A stretch of 64,000 nucleotides of DNA from Methanolinea sp. UBA277 (GCA_002499905.1 DANP01000020.1:62001-126000), one strand, 5' to 3'. Numbered from the stretch's first letter, positions 9,505 to 18,148 are shown. Notes: generated by a model not told the origin, from the letters alone. Numbers and translations are program-made.

Positions 9505-10026
9505 ATGATATCATTCTGCCGGAGTCGGCTTCTCTGTATCGTACTGCTCGGGATTCTCCTGCTCTGTACTCCGGGAATGGCCGCAGATACTGAAATTGCC
9601 AGGTCTTTCAGTCCTGAGACCCCTATGCCCGGAGAGCTGGTCACCGTCTCCCTCTCGGCCCCCCCATCGTTTTTTGGCGGGATTGTCGAACAACTGCCTG
9701 AGGGTTTTACCTTTGTAGAAACTTCGCACCCGCAGGACGGCGTGAAGCAGTACGGACAAATGGTCATCTTTGCGATAACAGGTGAAGAAATGGTTCAGTA
9801 TACAGTCAGGTCACCTGCGTCCGGATGCGGGGTGATCCAGGGGAGATGGGAGAATATCGGGACAAAAGCCAGCGGGGATACTCCTGCTTCGGTGGTTGCT
9901 GTTGCCGGAACGGATCCCTCCCATTGTACGGTCCCTCAGCACACACCCGGATTCGGTGCTATAACCGCTGCGACTGCATGTAGTGGTGCGGCAATCATCA
10001 TTCTCACACGGACGGTGAAGAGATGA
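9505..10026 (+). CDS. Secreted protein with PGF-CTERM-like tail
   Basis: 173 residues. A signal peptide covers about residues 1-26 (ending P-G-M-A-A). A beta-rich extracellular domain follows, and the C-terminus reads T-P-G-F-G-A followed by a hydrophobic helix and basic residues (T-V-K-R). That tail matches the PGF-CTERM signal processed by archaeosortase A, after which the protein is lipid-anchored. It overlaps the substrate-binding protein gene by 4 nt, so it is probably an accessory surface component of the importer. The function of the domain itself is not recognised. Confidence 0.7.
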   Translation: MISFCRSRLLCIVLLGILLLCTPGMAADTEIARSFSPETPMPGELVTVSLSAPPSFFGGIVEQLPEGFTFVETSHPQDGVKQYGQMVIFAITGEEMVQYTVRSPASGCGVIQGRWENIGTKASGDTPASVVAVAGTDPSHCTVPQHTPGFGAITAATACSGAAIIILTRTVKR

Positions 10027-11255
10027 CAGGATTGCGGTTGCTCTCCTTCCTTCTGCTGGCAGGCATCTTCTGCTGCGGACTTATCTTCCCTGTTGGAGGT
10101 CTCCCGCAGGATGGGATACCGCGAACAACAGATGAGATCCACACGGCTGCCGAGACTATTCTCCGCGGTGAGATCCTTTCGTACTGCTCTGCGAAGTACG
10201 GCACTGAAAAAACCGTCCACCTCACGGCGAATCAGCTTGCTGATGCTGTCAGGTATTACCCGGAATATCCGCGACGGATAACCGACACGAGGAATTCCAC
10301 AATACTCATCGTGAAACCACTCGGGCGTATCGTTGCCTATAATTTCCATGCCATGGGGGCGCTCGGCGCAGAAGACCTTGTTGTCGGGGTTGCCAACAGC
10401 GCACTGCAGGACACCTGTGTGGTGCCGGAGATCAAAGACAAGGTGAATATCGGGGGTGGCGGACCGTACGAGCCGGATTTTGAGAAAGTCCTCTCATGCA
10501 GACCTGATGCTGTTCTGACCTACACGGAACTGGGCCCCGGTCCGGATTTTTTTGAGAAAAGGATGCCGGAAGGAGTCCCAGTCATCCGGATGGACTTCAT
10601 CCGCCCATGGTCTCTGGTGCCAGAGATGAACAAACTGGGATACCTTATCAACCGAACCGATAAGTCGAATGCCTATGAAGCATGGCATAACCGCTGGATG
10701 GAAGAGATTGACAGCAGGATTGCAGCAATTCCGGAAGAAAAGCGGGTCAGGGTCTTTGTTGACATCTGGTCCACAAGTTTCACCGACCGGAACAACGAGC
10801 GCCGAACAGCAGGAGGGGGCCAGTGGTACAGTTATGGCCGGTATTGTACGGATGGCGGAGGGATCAATGTTGCACAGGATATCACAAACCCTCAGAGCAC
10901 GGTTGATATTGAATGGTTGGCAAAGCAGAATCCCGACGTAATTCTTGGAGTCATCTATGACGGGAGTTATGAATCGGCCAACAACACCGTCCTTAAGGCC
11001 CAGTTTGACGAGCTGCTGAGTCATCCGACGTTACAGGATGTGCCGGCAATTAAAAACAAGCGGGTCTATGTGCTGAGCTACCGGTACACAAACGGCCTGA
11101 CTTATCCCGCAGCCCGGGCCCGGGTAGCCAAATGGTTTTACCCGGAACTGTTTGCCGATATTGACCCCTCTGCAATCCACCAGGAGTACGTCACGCAGTT
11201 TCTCGGATCGTCATATGATGTTACCCGGCAGGGTGCATTCAGTTACCCGGATTGA
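10023..11255 (+). CDS. ABC transporter substrate-binding protein (FecB/BtuF class)
   Basis: 410 residues with an N-terminal hydrophobic signal segment (residues 1-27). The periplasmic-binding fold typical of iron-siderophore and cobalamin transporters starts near residue 95 (R-I-V-A-Y-N-F-H-A-M-G-A-L-G), with E-P-D-F-E-K-V-L-S-C-R-P-D-A-V-L near 155 as the characteristic 'fails at position X' segment. About 90 residues before this are an extra N-terminal part. It is followed by its permease and ATPase. Context next to cobN suggests a corrinoid, cobalt or chelated metal substrate, but iron chelates cannot be excluded. Confidence 0.87.
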   Translation: MTGLRLLSFLLLAGIFCCGLIFPVGGLPQDGIPRTTDEIHTAAETILRGEILSYCSAKYGTEKTVHLTANQLADAVRYYPEYPRRITDTRNSTILIVKPLGRIVAYNFHAMGALGAEDLVVGVANSALQDTCVVPEIKDKVNIGGGGPYEPDFEKVLSCRPDAVLTYTELGPGPDFFEKRMPEGVPVIRMDFIRPWSLVPEMNKLGYLINRTDKSNAYEAWHNRWMEEIDSRIAAIPEEKRVRVFVDIWSTSFTDRNNERRTAGGGQWYSYGRYCTDGGGINVAQDITNPQSTVDIEWLAKQNPDVILGVIYDGSYESANNTVLKAQFDELLSHPTLQDVPAIKNKRVYVLSYRYTNGLTYPAARARVAKWFYPELFADIDPSAIHQEYVTQFLGSSYDVTRQGAFSYPD

Positions 11256-11274
11256 GAACTGGTGAGAAAGGATC

Positions 11275-12318
11275 ATGTCAGAAACAGCCAAAGAAAAATA
11301 CCTCTCGTTCATCCAGCGGAAGGTGCTGTTTCTCGGGATCACCGTGGTTGCTCTCTTTCTGGTGGTGGGGATCGCCGTTACGATCGGTTCCTATGATATG
11401 ACCATCACAGATGTGTATAGGATCATTGCGAACGGCATCCTCAATCCCGGGGATAGCACCGCGGATCTCGTAATCTGGAACGTCCGGCTTCCACGGGTAT
11501 GTATGGGCATCCTTGCCGGTGCCGGGCTTGGTATCTGCGGAGCGGTACTACAGGCAATTCTCAGGAACCCGCTCGCCAGCCCGTTCACACTTGGTATCAC
11601 ATCAGCAGCAACATTCGGTGCTTCCCTTGCCGTCATCCTTGGGATCGGGATATTCGGCGGGTCGTATATTGTCGTTATCAATGCATTCGCATTCACTCTG
11701 ATAGCGTCGTTTGCCATTTATGCGCTCGCGTTCACCAAGAAATTCACGCCGGGAGCAATCATCATGGCGGGGATTGCCATCAGTTACCTCTTTGCTTCGC
11801 TGACCTCGTTCCTCCAGTTTATCGGTACTGCCGATGCGCTCCAGCAGGTGGTCTTCTGGACGATGGGGAGCCTCGGGCGGGCAAACTGGTTTGCCATCCA
11901 GATCGTTTTGGGAATCCTTGCCGTGACAATTCCCATCCTCCTGTGGTATTCAATGGACCTCAATGTCATGGGGTCCGGCGATGAAGCAGCAAAGAGCATG
12001 GGGGTCGATGTGAACAGGGTCCGGATCGTGACGCTGGTCCTTACATCACTGATGACCGCCGGGATCATCTGCTTTACCGGGACCATTGGCTTCATAGGAC
12101 TTGTCGGCCCCCACATCTGCCGGATGATCGTCGGGCCCGATCACCGCTTCCTGCTCCCTGCATCCGCACTGATGGGTGCCCTCATCCTTGTCTCCGCAGA
12201 CATCGCTGCCCGGACCCTCTTTGCCCCGCAGGTGATTCCCATAGGGATCATGACCTCGTTCATCGGGGTGCCGTTCTTCATCTACCTGTTTGTCAGACGG
12301 AGGGGAATGTATTGGTAA
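11275..12318 (+). CDS. FecCD/BtuC-family ABC permease
   Basis: 347 residues with about ten predicted membrane helices. G-I-C-G-A-V-L-Q-A-I-L-R-N-P-L-A near residue 82 is the hallmark of the family, and the G-T-I-G-F-I-G-L-V-G-P-H segment near 268 is the coupling region that contacts the ATPase. It would form the homodimeric channel for the substrate delivered by the preceding binding protein. The next gene begins within its last codons. Confidence 0.92.
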   Translation: MSETAKEKYLSFIQRKVLFLGITVVALFLVVGIAVTIGSYDMTITDVYRIIANGILNPGDSTADLVIWNVRLPRVCMGILAGAGLGICGAVLQAILRNPLASPFTLGITSAATFGASLAVILGIGIFGGSYIVVINAFAFTLIASFAIYALAFTKKFTPGAIIMAGIAISYLFASLTSFLQFIGTADALQQVVFWTMGSLGRANWFAIQIVLGILAVTIPILLWYSMDLNVMGSGDEAAKSMGVDVNRVRIVTLVLTSLMTAGIICFTGTIGFIGLVGPHICRMIVGPDHRFLLPASALMGALILVSADIAARTLFAPQVIPIGIMTSFIGVPFFIYLFVRRRGMYW

Positions 12319-13094
12319 AGATTATTATCCAGGATTTAAGTTTCCGGTACAGGAGTGTTCCTGTCCTGCAGGGGCTCAGCTTCAACGTAGGACGGGGAAA
12401 AACCCTCGCACTTCTTGGTCCCAACGGTTCGGGAAAGAGCACACTCATCAAGTGCATTAACAAGATCCTGCGGCCGAAAGGCCGGGTGGTCATGGACGGA
12501 GATGAGATCCACAGCATGCATATCAGCGATGTGGCCCGCCGGATAGGATATGTCCCCCAGTCGGAGACCATGGGGATGTCGATGACCGTCTTTGATGCCG
12601 TCCTCATGGGACGCCGGGTCCACATGGGGTGGAAACCTGCGGCACGGGACCTTGAGATCGTAGCCCGGGTCCTGAATGACATGAAGATCGAGTCCCTTGC
12701 CATGGAGGATATCTGGGAACTGAGCGGTGGCCAGCGCCAGAAGGTCTTCATCGCACGGGCGTTGGCCCAGGAGCCGGAAGTGCTCCTTCTCGATGAACCG
12801 ACCACCAGCCTCGATTTAAAGCACCAGCTGGATACCATGGAGACCGTCCGTTCGCTGGTAAAGCGATCAGGCATATCGGTTGTCATGGCTATCCATGACA
12901 TCAACCTCGCGGCACGGTACGCGGATACTGTAGCAATGATCAGGAAAGGTACGATCTATGGAATTGGCGCCCCGATCGAAATGTTCACGGTTCAATCGAT
13001 CCGCGATGTCTATGGGGTCGAAGCCACCTTCCTGTACGACACCGCCGGAAACCCGGTCATTGTCCCCGTCCGCGCCGCGGAGGAGCAGTCATGA
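12312..13094 (+). CDS. ABC transporter ATP-binding protein (FepC/BtuD class)
   Basis: 260 residues, starting at a TTG that overlaps the end of the permease gene. Walker A G-P-N-G-S-G-K-S-T is near residue 37, the signature L-S-G-G-Q near 139, and Walker B V-L-L-L-D-E-P near 160. It powers the importer formed with the two genes before it. The close coupling of all four genes (PGF-CTERM protein, binding protein, permease, ATPase) indicates one operon. Confidence 0.92.
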   Translation: MVKIIIQDLSFRYRSVPVLQGLSFNVGRGKTLALLGPNGSGKSTLIKCINKILRPKGRVVMDGDEIHSMHISDVARRIGYVPQSETMGMSMTVFDAVLMGRRVHMGWKPAARDLEIVARVLNDMKIESLAMEDIWELSGGQRQKVFIARALAQEPEVLLLDEPTTSLDLKHQLDTMETVRSLVKRSGISVVMAIHDINLAARYADTVAMIRKGTIYGIGAPIEMFTVQSIRDVYGVEATFLYDTAGNPVIVPVRAAEEQS

Positions 13095-13238
13095 AATCCG
13101 TAAAGATGTGCGGTCACCATTGCACGCGGTGAACTGAACCATGCCCATATTCCGGTATTTCACGGTATTCTGCCGTAAGCACCTGCGGCCCTGTTATGCC
13201 CGCACGGCGCGAAGGAGACTCCTTATGCGAGGTTTTAC
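13095..13238. other. Short gap with two tiny possible ORFs
   Basis: Between the importer ATPase and the next ABC system there are two very small plus-strand frames. One of 13 codons starts at 13092 in an ATGA overlap and encodes C-G-H-H-C. One of 33 codons starts at 13141 and ends in an ATGA overlap with the gene at 13239. Both may be chance; no known family is recognised. Confidence 0.25.
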
Positions 13239-14264
13239 ATGAACAGCAGAACAACCATGGAACACGATTCCCTAGACGCTATTATTTTAAACGGGCTGAC
13301 CAAGAAATTCAGGGACTTAACAGCCGTTGATAAGGTAACCCTCTCCGTCAAATCCGGCGAGCTGTTCGGCCTGCTTGGCCCTAACGGGGCAGGAAAGACC
13401 ACGATCATCAACATGCTCACCACCCTGATGATCCCAACCTCCGGCAGTGCCACGATAACCGGCCATGACATCGAAAAGGATCCTGAAGGGGTCAGGCGCA
13501 GCATAGGAATCATCTTTCAGGATCCCTCGCTCGACATCGGCCTCACCGGGCGCGAGAACCTTGACTTCCATGCCATGATGTATGGCATCGATGCAGCAGA
13601 GCGGAAAAAACGGATTGGGGAGGTGCTGGCGGTAGTGGGACTTACCGAGAAGGCCGATGTGCTGGTTGAGAACTACTCCGGCGGGATGAAACGCCGTCTC
13701 GAAATTGCCCGCGGGCTGATCCACCATCCCCAAGTACTGTTTCTTGATGAGCCGACGCTGGGACTGGATGCCCAGACCCGGAGAAAGATCTGGGACCATA
13801 TCAGAGATCTCAACAAAAAGTATGCCATGACAATCATCCTCACCACCCATTACATGGAGGAGGCAGACTACCTCTGCCACCGGATCGCCATCATCGATCA
13901 TGGCAGGATTATCGCGCTCGATACCCCCGACGGCTTGAAAAAGCTGCTCCAGGGCGATGTCGTGACGCTCGGTGTCAACGGAGAGGCGGCGTCGCTTGTG
14001 CCGGTGCTTCAGGAAAAACCATGGATCCGTGAGGTGAACCTGCACAATTCCAACCTTACCATCACGGTGACGGACGGGGAAAAGCGCGTACCGGAACTCT
14101 TTGCCCTTGCACAACTATCGGGTACCGGGATTACGTCAGTGAGTCTCAGAAAGCCCAGCCTTGAGGACGTCTTCATCCACCTGACCGGTTCGTCGATCCG
14201 TGAACAGGAAGGTACGCTGCACAGCCACGTGCATGCCGGGATGCGGCGGAGGATGATGCGATGA
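13239..14264 (+). CDS. ABC transporter ATP-binding protein (DrrA-like exporter)
   Basis: 341 residues; GAGG six nucleotides upstream supports the ATG at 13239. Walker A G-P-N-G-A-G-K-T-T is near residue 48, the signature Y-S-G-G-M-K-R-R-L-E near 147, and Walker B L-F-L-D-E-P near 168. The ~100-residue C-terminal extension is typical of the DrrA/CcmA group of ABC-2 exporters. It overlaps its permease by 4 nt. Such pairs export small hydrophobic compounds or act in drug resistance; the substrate here is unknown. Confidence 0.88.
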   Translation: MNSRTTMEHDSLDAIILNGLTKKFRDLTAVDKVTLSVKSGELFGLLGPNGAGKTTIINMLTTLMIPTSGSATITGHDIEKDPEGVRRSIGIIFQDPSLDIGLTGRENLDFHAMMYGIDAAERKKRIGEVLAVVGLTEKADVLVENYSGGMKRRLEIARGLIHHPQVLFLDEPTLGLDAQTRRKIWDHIRDLNKKYAMTIILTTHYMEEADYLCHRIAIIDHGRIIALDTPDGLKKLLQGDVVTLGVNGEAASLVPVLQEKPWIREVNLHNSNLTITVTDGEKRVPELFALAQLSGTGITSVSLRKPSLEDVFIHLTGSSIREQEGTLHSHVHAGMRRRMMR

Positions 14265-15025
14265 TCCAGCCTGCTGCAATCTACGTACTGTGGCTCAGGG
14301 AGATGCTCAAGTTCGTCCGCGCCAAGTCCCGCATGATCGGTGCTATCGCGATGCCGGTCTTCATGCTGGTATTCCTCGGCCTCGGCTTCCGCCGCGTGGA
14401 GTTCCCCGGCCTGCCCCCTGAGATCGGGTACCTCCAGTATCTCGTGCCCGGCATCGTCGGCATGACCCTTCTCTTTACCGGAGCCTTTACCGGCATGTCA
14501 GTCCTCATGGACCGGCAGTTCGGTTTCTTAAAAGAGGTCATGGTCACGCCGGTGAGCCGCGTATCGATCGTGCTCGGGAGGATTGCCGGAGGTGCATCGA
14601 CATCGATCATCCAGGCCTTAATGATGCTCTTTCTCTCGGTCTTTCTGGGATTTGCCCTCCCATCCCTTCCCATGATAGCGGCATCGGCAGTCATCATGCT
14701 GCTGATATCTGTCATCTTCATCTGCATCGGCCTGATCCTCTCCTCCTTCATGAAGGACATCCATGGCTTCAACACCATTACCAACTTCATCATATTCCCG
14801 ATCTTCCTCCTTTCGGGAGCGCTCTTCCCGGTGCAGAACCTTCCGGTTGCGATCCAGGTTTTCGCGTACCTTGATCCCCTGACTTATGGTGTCGATGCGC
14901 TCCGCGGGGTTCTCATCGGGTATGCGGCATTTAACATCTGGCTCGATCTGGCAGTCCTTCTTCTAACGTCCGCGGCCCTCGTGTTCGCCAGCGGGTACTG
15001 CTTCAGAAAGGGGGAGGTGCTCTGA
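14261..15025 (+). CDS. ABC-2 type permease (DrrB-like)
   Basis: 254 residues with about six membrane helices, starting in an ATGA overlap with its ATPase. The segment F-G-F-L-K-E-V-M-V-T-P-V-S-R is the conserved coupling motif of ABC-2 exporters. It would form a dimeric export channel with two copies of the preceding ATPase. Position between the importer and the chelatase gene leaves the substrate open; movement of a tetrapyrrole or corrinoid is only a guess. Confidence 0.87.
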   Translation: MIQPAAIYVLWLREMLKFVRAKSRMIGAIAMPVFMLVFLGLGFRRVEFPGLPPEIGYLQYLVPGIVGMTLLFTGAFTGMSVLMDRQFGFLKEVMVTPVSRVSIVLGRIAGGASTSIIQALMMLFLSVFLGFALPSLPMIAASAVIMLLISVIFICIGLILSSFMKDIHGFNTITNFIIFPIFLLSGALFPVQNLPVAIQVFAYLDPLTYGVDALRGVLIGYAAFNIWLDLAVLLLTSAALVFASGYCFRKGEVL

Positions 15026-15082
15026 AACCCGGGAGCACGGCCTGGAGGTTAATAAAATTAAAAAATGCATCATTTTTCTGGC

Positions 15083-15090
15083 TTTTTTTT
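15083..15090 (+). terminator. T-run after the DrrAB pair
   Basis: Eight T residues about 60 nt after the stop codon, within an AT-rich region, fit an archaeal terminator. Confidence 0.45.
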
Positions 15091-15112
15091 CCTAAAAGGT
15101 CTGATTTGATAA

Positions 15113-15124
15113 TACTTAAATAAA
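15113..15124 (+). promoter_or_regulatory. TATA box of the chlI/chlD gene
   Basis: TACTTAAATAAA places transcription start near 15140-15145, making the ATG at 15161 a better start than the TTG at 15137. Confidence 0.5.
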
Positions 15125-15160
15125 AATTAATATTACTTGGAAGTCCAATTATCCTGTTAC

Positions 15161-16225
15161 ATGGTTCACCACATCAGGAAAAACATCCTCCCATTCACCG
15201 CGATTGTCGGGCAGGACCAGATGAAACAGGCCCTCATTCTCAACGCAATAAACCAAAGGATCGGGGGCGTGCTCGTTCGCGGCGAGAAGGGCACCGCCAA
15301 ATCAACCGCGGTGCGGGCCCTTGCCGAGATCCTCCCCGAGATCGAGATCGTGAGGGGCTGCCCCTTTAACTGCAACCCGGCAAACGAACAGGAGCTCTGC
15401 GACATCTGCAACGAGCGGATACAGAAAGGGGAAGAGATTGACACGCTCAGGAAGAAGGTTCAGGTCATCACCCTCCCGCTCGGCTCAACTGAAGACCGGG
15501 TGATCGGGACCATCGACATTGAACGGGCAATCAAAGAGGGCATCAGGGCGCTCGAGCCCGGCATCCTTGCCGCAGTGAACCGGGGCATCCTGTATATCGA
15601 CGAGGTGAACCTGCTGGACGACCATGTGGTGGACGTGCTGCTGGACTCGGCGGCAATGGGAGTCAATGTTGTTGAGCGCGAGGGAATTTCCCTGTCACAC
15701 CCGGCAAAATTCATCCTGATCGGCACCATGAATCCAGAGGAAGGGGAACTCCGTCCGCAGTTGCTTGACCGTTTCGGACTGCAAGTGACCGTTGAGGGCA
15801 TTGCTGACGTAGATGACCGTGTGGAGATTGTCAGGGTAGCTGACGAATTTGAGACTGATCCCCACGCGTTTATGCAGAAATACAATACTGAACAGAACCT
15901 CCTTACCGAAAAGATCGTGACTGCAAAGAATTTGCTACCCACGGTCCGCATCGCTGATGAGATCGTGCGCAAAATTGCCCAGACCTGCGTGGATATGGGC
16001 GTCATGACCCACCGGGCAGAAATTACCGTCGTCCGGGCTGCGAAAACAATCGCTGCGTTGAATGGCCGCGATGAAGTTACGGTTGAGGATGTCCGCGAGG
16101 CGTTGGCACTTGCCCTTCCGCACCGCATGCGGAAGAAACCGTTTGAGGATCCCCGCATTGATCAGCAGAAGATCAACGACATGATGCAGGACGGGCAAAA
16201 AAAAACGATAGCGAGCCGGAGGTAA
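15161..16225 (+). CDS. chlI: ChlI/BchI-type AAA+ chelatase subunit (short, zero-frame product)
   Basis: 354 residues. Walker A G-E-K-G-T-A-K-S-T is near residue 41 and Walker B G-I-L-Y-I-D-E-V-N near 142. The Cys-rich insertion with C-P-F-N-C and C-D-I-C (about residues 67-86) is seen in this family. Length and domains match complete ChlI/BchI proteins, the ATPase ring of Mg/Co chelatases. Only 7 codons before its end it crosses a run of nine A residues; a -1 slip there joins it to the vWA domain downstream, giving a ChlD-type protein. Both products may be made, to act with CobN. Confidence 0.88.
   Translation: MVHHIRKNILPFTAIVGQDQMKQALILNAINQRIGGVLVRGEKGTAKSTAVRALAEILPEIEIVRGCPFNCNPANEQELCDICNERIQKGEEIDTLRKKVQVITLPLGSTEDRVIGTIDIERAIKEGIRALEPGILAAVNRGILYIDEVNLLDDHVVDVLLDSAAMGVNVVEREGISLSHPAKFILIGTMNPEEGELRPQLLDRFGLQVTVEGIADVDDRVEIVRVADEFETDPHAFMQKYNTEQNLLTEKIVTAKNLLPTVRIADEIVRKIAQTCVDMGVMTHRAEITVVRAAKTIAALNGRDEVTVEDVREALALALPHRMRKKPFEDPRIDQQKINDMMQDGQKKTIASRR
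16196..16206 (+). other. Probable -1 frameshift site (A9 slippery run)
   Basis: A run of nine A (16197-16205) is read in zero frame as CAA AAA AAA ACG. Tandem AAA codons preceded by A can re-pair after a one-base backward slip, continuing as AAC GAT AGC in the frame of the vWA domain. The zero frame stops at 16223-16225. The -1 frame has no ATG, GTG or TTG between its last stop (16159-16161) and 16414, so it needs the upstream start. RNA polymerase slippage on the A run is an alternative route to the same fusion. Confidence 0.72.
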
Positions 16226-17238
16226 ACAACCAGACTCCTCCCCCGCAACAGGAAAGCCGGCACACCCCGCCTGCACTTCCCCCTGAAGAATCTGATAAGC
16301 GGGAACAGGACTCCCCTGACTCCCCTTCATGCATCCCTCCACCCGAACAGGTCTTCGATATCGGGAAACCTATTGAAACGTCCCGGATCGGGTACGATGG
16401 CTGCAAGGACCGGATGAAGCGGTTTTATGTCTCCGGACGCCGGGTCGAAACCAGTTCAGCGGAAAATCGCGGAAGGTACGCCCGCATCCGCATGCCAAAA
16501 GAGTTAAAGGATATCGCGTTCGATGCCACCATGCGGGCAGCCGCCCCACACCAGAAATTCCGGCAGCGAAACGGGAACAGCATCATCATCCGTGACCAGG
16601 ATATTCGGGAGAAGACCCGAACGGGCAAGGTTTCCGTCACCTGCGTGTTCGTGGTAGACGTGAGCGGCTCAATGGGCGCTGAAAAACGCATGGAGAGCGC
16701 AAAGGGGGCAATCCTCTCGCTGTTGGAAGATGCCTACCGGAACCGAGACCGCGTCAGTCTTGTCGCATTCCGGGGCAATGAAGCGGAAGTCATCCTGCCG
16801 CTCTGCAGCAGTGTTGACCTCGCATATAAGCAGCTTCGCAATATGCCGACCGGCGGCAAAACACCACTCGCCCGCGGGCTGATGAAAGGCTATGAGGTAC
16901 TAATGAACGAGAAGAAGAAAAGAAAAGAGATCATCTCTCTCCTCATTCTCATCTCCGATGGTCGTGCAAACATCGGTTTTGGCAGGAACATCAGGGAAGA
17001 ACTCCTCTCCATTGCCCACCAGATTAAAGAAACGGGTATCCATACCGTCATTATAGATACTGAGTCCGTGAAGCGGTCGTTCATCAAGTACCAGCTCGGG
17101 TATTGCAGGGATATTGCAGATACTTCGGGAGGAGTCTATTATTCGCTCAGTGAATTGTCGGCAGAGGGAGTCAGCTCGGTTGCACAGCATGAAAAAGACC
17201 GCCTCATATCATCATTCATTGCCGGAGTTCGGGGGTAG
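16204..17238 (+). CDS. chlD: ChlD-type C-terminal half: linker and vWA domain, reached by -1 frameshift
   Basis: 344 residues from the slip point; fused to the upstream AAA+ domain the protein would have about 692 residues, the usual size of ChlD/BchD. The first ~60 residues are rich in Pro, Glu and Asp, as expected for the linker between AAA+ and integrin-I domains. The vWA domain has a MIDAS motif D-V-S-G-S-M-G (D at about 16660) plus a later T-P-L-A-R-G. A separate protein starting at the ATG at 16414 would lose the linker but keep the vWA domain. GGAGGT at 16218-16223 is not followed by a usable start codon. Confidence 0.8.
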   Translation, partial: NDSEPEVNNQTPPPQQESRHTPPALPPEESDKREQDSPDSPSCIPPPEQVFDIGKPIETSRIGYDGCKDRMKRFYVSGRRVETSSAENRGRYARIRMPKELKDIAFDATMRAAAPHQKFRQRNGNSIIIRDQDIREKTRTGKVSVTCVFVVDVSGSMGAEKRMESAKGAILSLLEDAYRNRDRVSLVAFRGNEAEVILPLCSSVDLAYKQLRNMPTGGKTPLARGLMKGYEVLMNEKKKRKEIISLLILISDGRANIGFGRNIREELLSIAHQIKETGIHTVIIDTESVKRSFIKYQLGYCRDIADTSGGVYYSLSELSAEGVSSVAQHEKDRLISSFIAGVRG

Positions 17239-17283
17239 CTTCCTCCCCATCACTTTTTTCATTCAGAGCCGGCCAGTGAAGAA

Positions 17284-18027
17284 TCACGTTCCTGAAACCT
17301 CCGGGTGGCGGACTTCCATCCCTGACAGCTGGGCGTTATCTCTATCACAGTCTTCCGATAAAAATCCCACCACCAGCCCCACGAAACCGGAGGTGAACGG
17401 AACCATCGCACGGGCGAACCCTGACCCGATGAGCATATCGCGGAACCAGGAGGCCGTGGTAAACGTCGGCAGGTGCTTCTCCCGCTGCGCGATCATTCCC
17501 GTGATCACCTCATCCGGGGCTCCTCCCCGGCGCATGCCCCGGCACCAGATCTCGCGCAGCACCCGCTCCTCCCACTCATGGTCAGCACCGAAGATATCCC
17601 CGCAGATGAACCTTCCGCCGGGTACAAGCGCCCGGGCGGCTCTCCGGGCGACCGAGGCCCGTTCCGCGGGAAGGACATGGTGGAGGCAGAGAGAGGTGAT
17701 GACCGCATCGTAGCGCTCCGCCGGCCATGCGTCCCGCAGATCCTGCGCAAGGAACCTGACTCCCCCGAGTCCCGGTTTTGCTGATGTCATGTTCAACATC
17801 TCAGGTGAAAGGTCGATCCCGGTGATCGCCGCATCCGGGAAGGCATCCCTGACCATCCCGGTGAGAATCCCGGTCCCGCAGCCAAGCTCGAGGACGTTCC
17901 GGGAATCAGGTGGGAGGTAATCGACGATTGTGGAGAGAAGCGCCGGCTGGCAGGGCACGATGCTCCGTATGAGCCGGTCGTACTGCTCTGCATCCATGAC
18001 ACCATGTACCTGGGACGTGCCGGTCAT
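17284..18027 (-). CDS. Class I SAM-dependent methyltransferase
   Basis: 247 residues, convergent with the chelatase gene. Motif I is V-L-E-L-G-C-G-T-G near residue 45, with G-I-D-L-S-P-E-M at motif II and S-L-C-L-H-H-V-L in the region that precedes the substrate pocket. The pattern resembles small-molecule methyltransferases of the UbiE/Tam type. The substrate is unknown. It shares no clear promoter signal with the neighbouring genes and may be an independent unit. Confidence 0.8.
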   Translation of the reverse strand: MTGTSQVHGVMDAEQYDRLIRSIVPCQPALLSTIVDYLPPDSRNVLELGCGTGILTGMVRDAFPDAAITGIDLSPEMLNMTSAKPGLGGVRFLAQDLRDAWPAERYDAVITSLCLHHVLPAERASVARRAARALVPGGRFICGDIFGADHEWEERVLREIWCRGMRRGGAPDEVITGMIAQREKHLPTFTTASWFRDMLIGSGFARAMVPFTSGFVGLVVGFLSEDCDRDNAQLSGMEVRHPEVSGT

Positions 18028-18138
18028 CGCTTCCCTGCCGTCCTGAAGGATTTTTCCGGGCGGGTCATCCGAAGATCGCTCCTGGAATCAGGTAGGAATT
18101 AATCGTATTTAATTCATACCTTGTCTTAATTACCAATT

Positions 18139-18148
18139 TTTAAATATC
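18139..18148 (+). promoter_or_regulatory. TATA box of fmdE-like gene
   Basis: TTTAAATATC is centred about 25 nt upstream of the ATG at 18168, so the transcript is probably leaderless. Confidence 0.55.

Noticed and set aside
16197..16205. A9 run as a plain sequencing error or pseudogene mutation
   Set aside because: Kept as alternative, but both halves are intact, the short product ends as a complete ChlI-length protein, and frameshifting at A-runs in chlD-type genes is known, so the programmed explanation is preferred.
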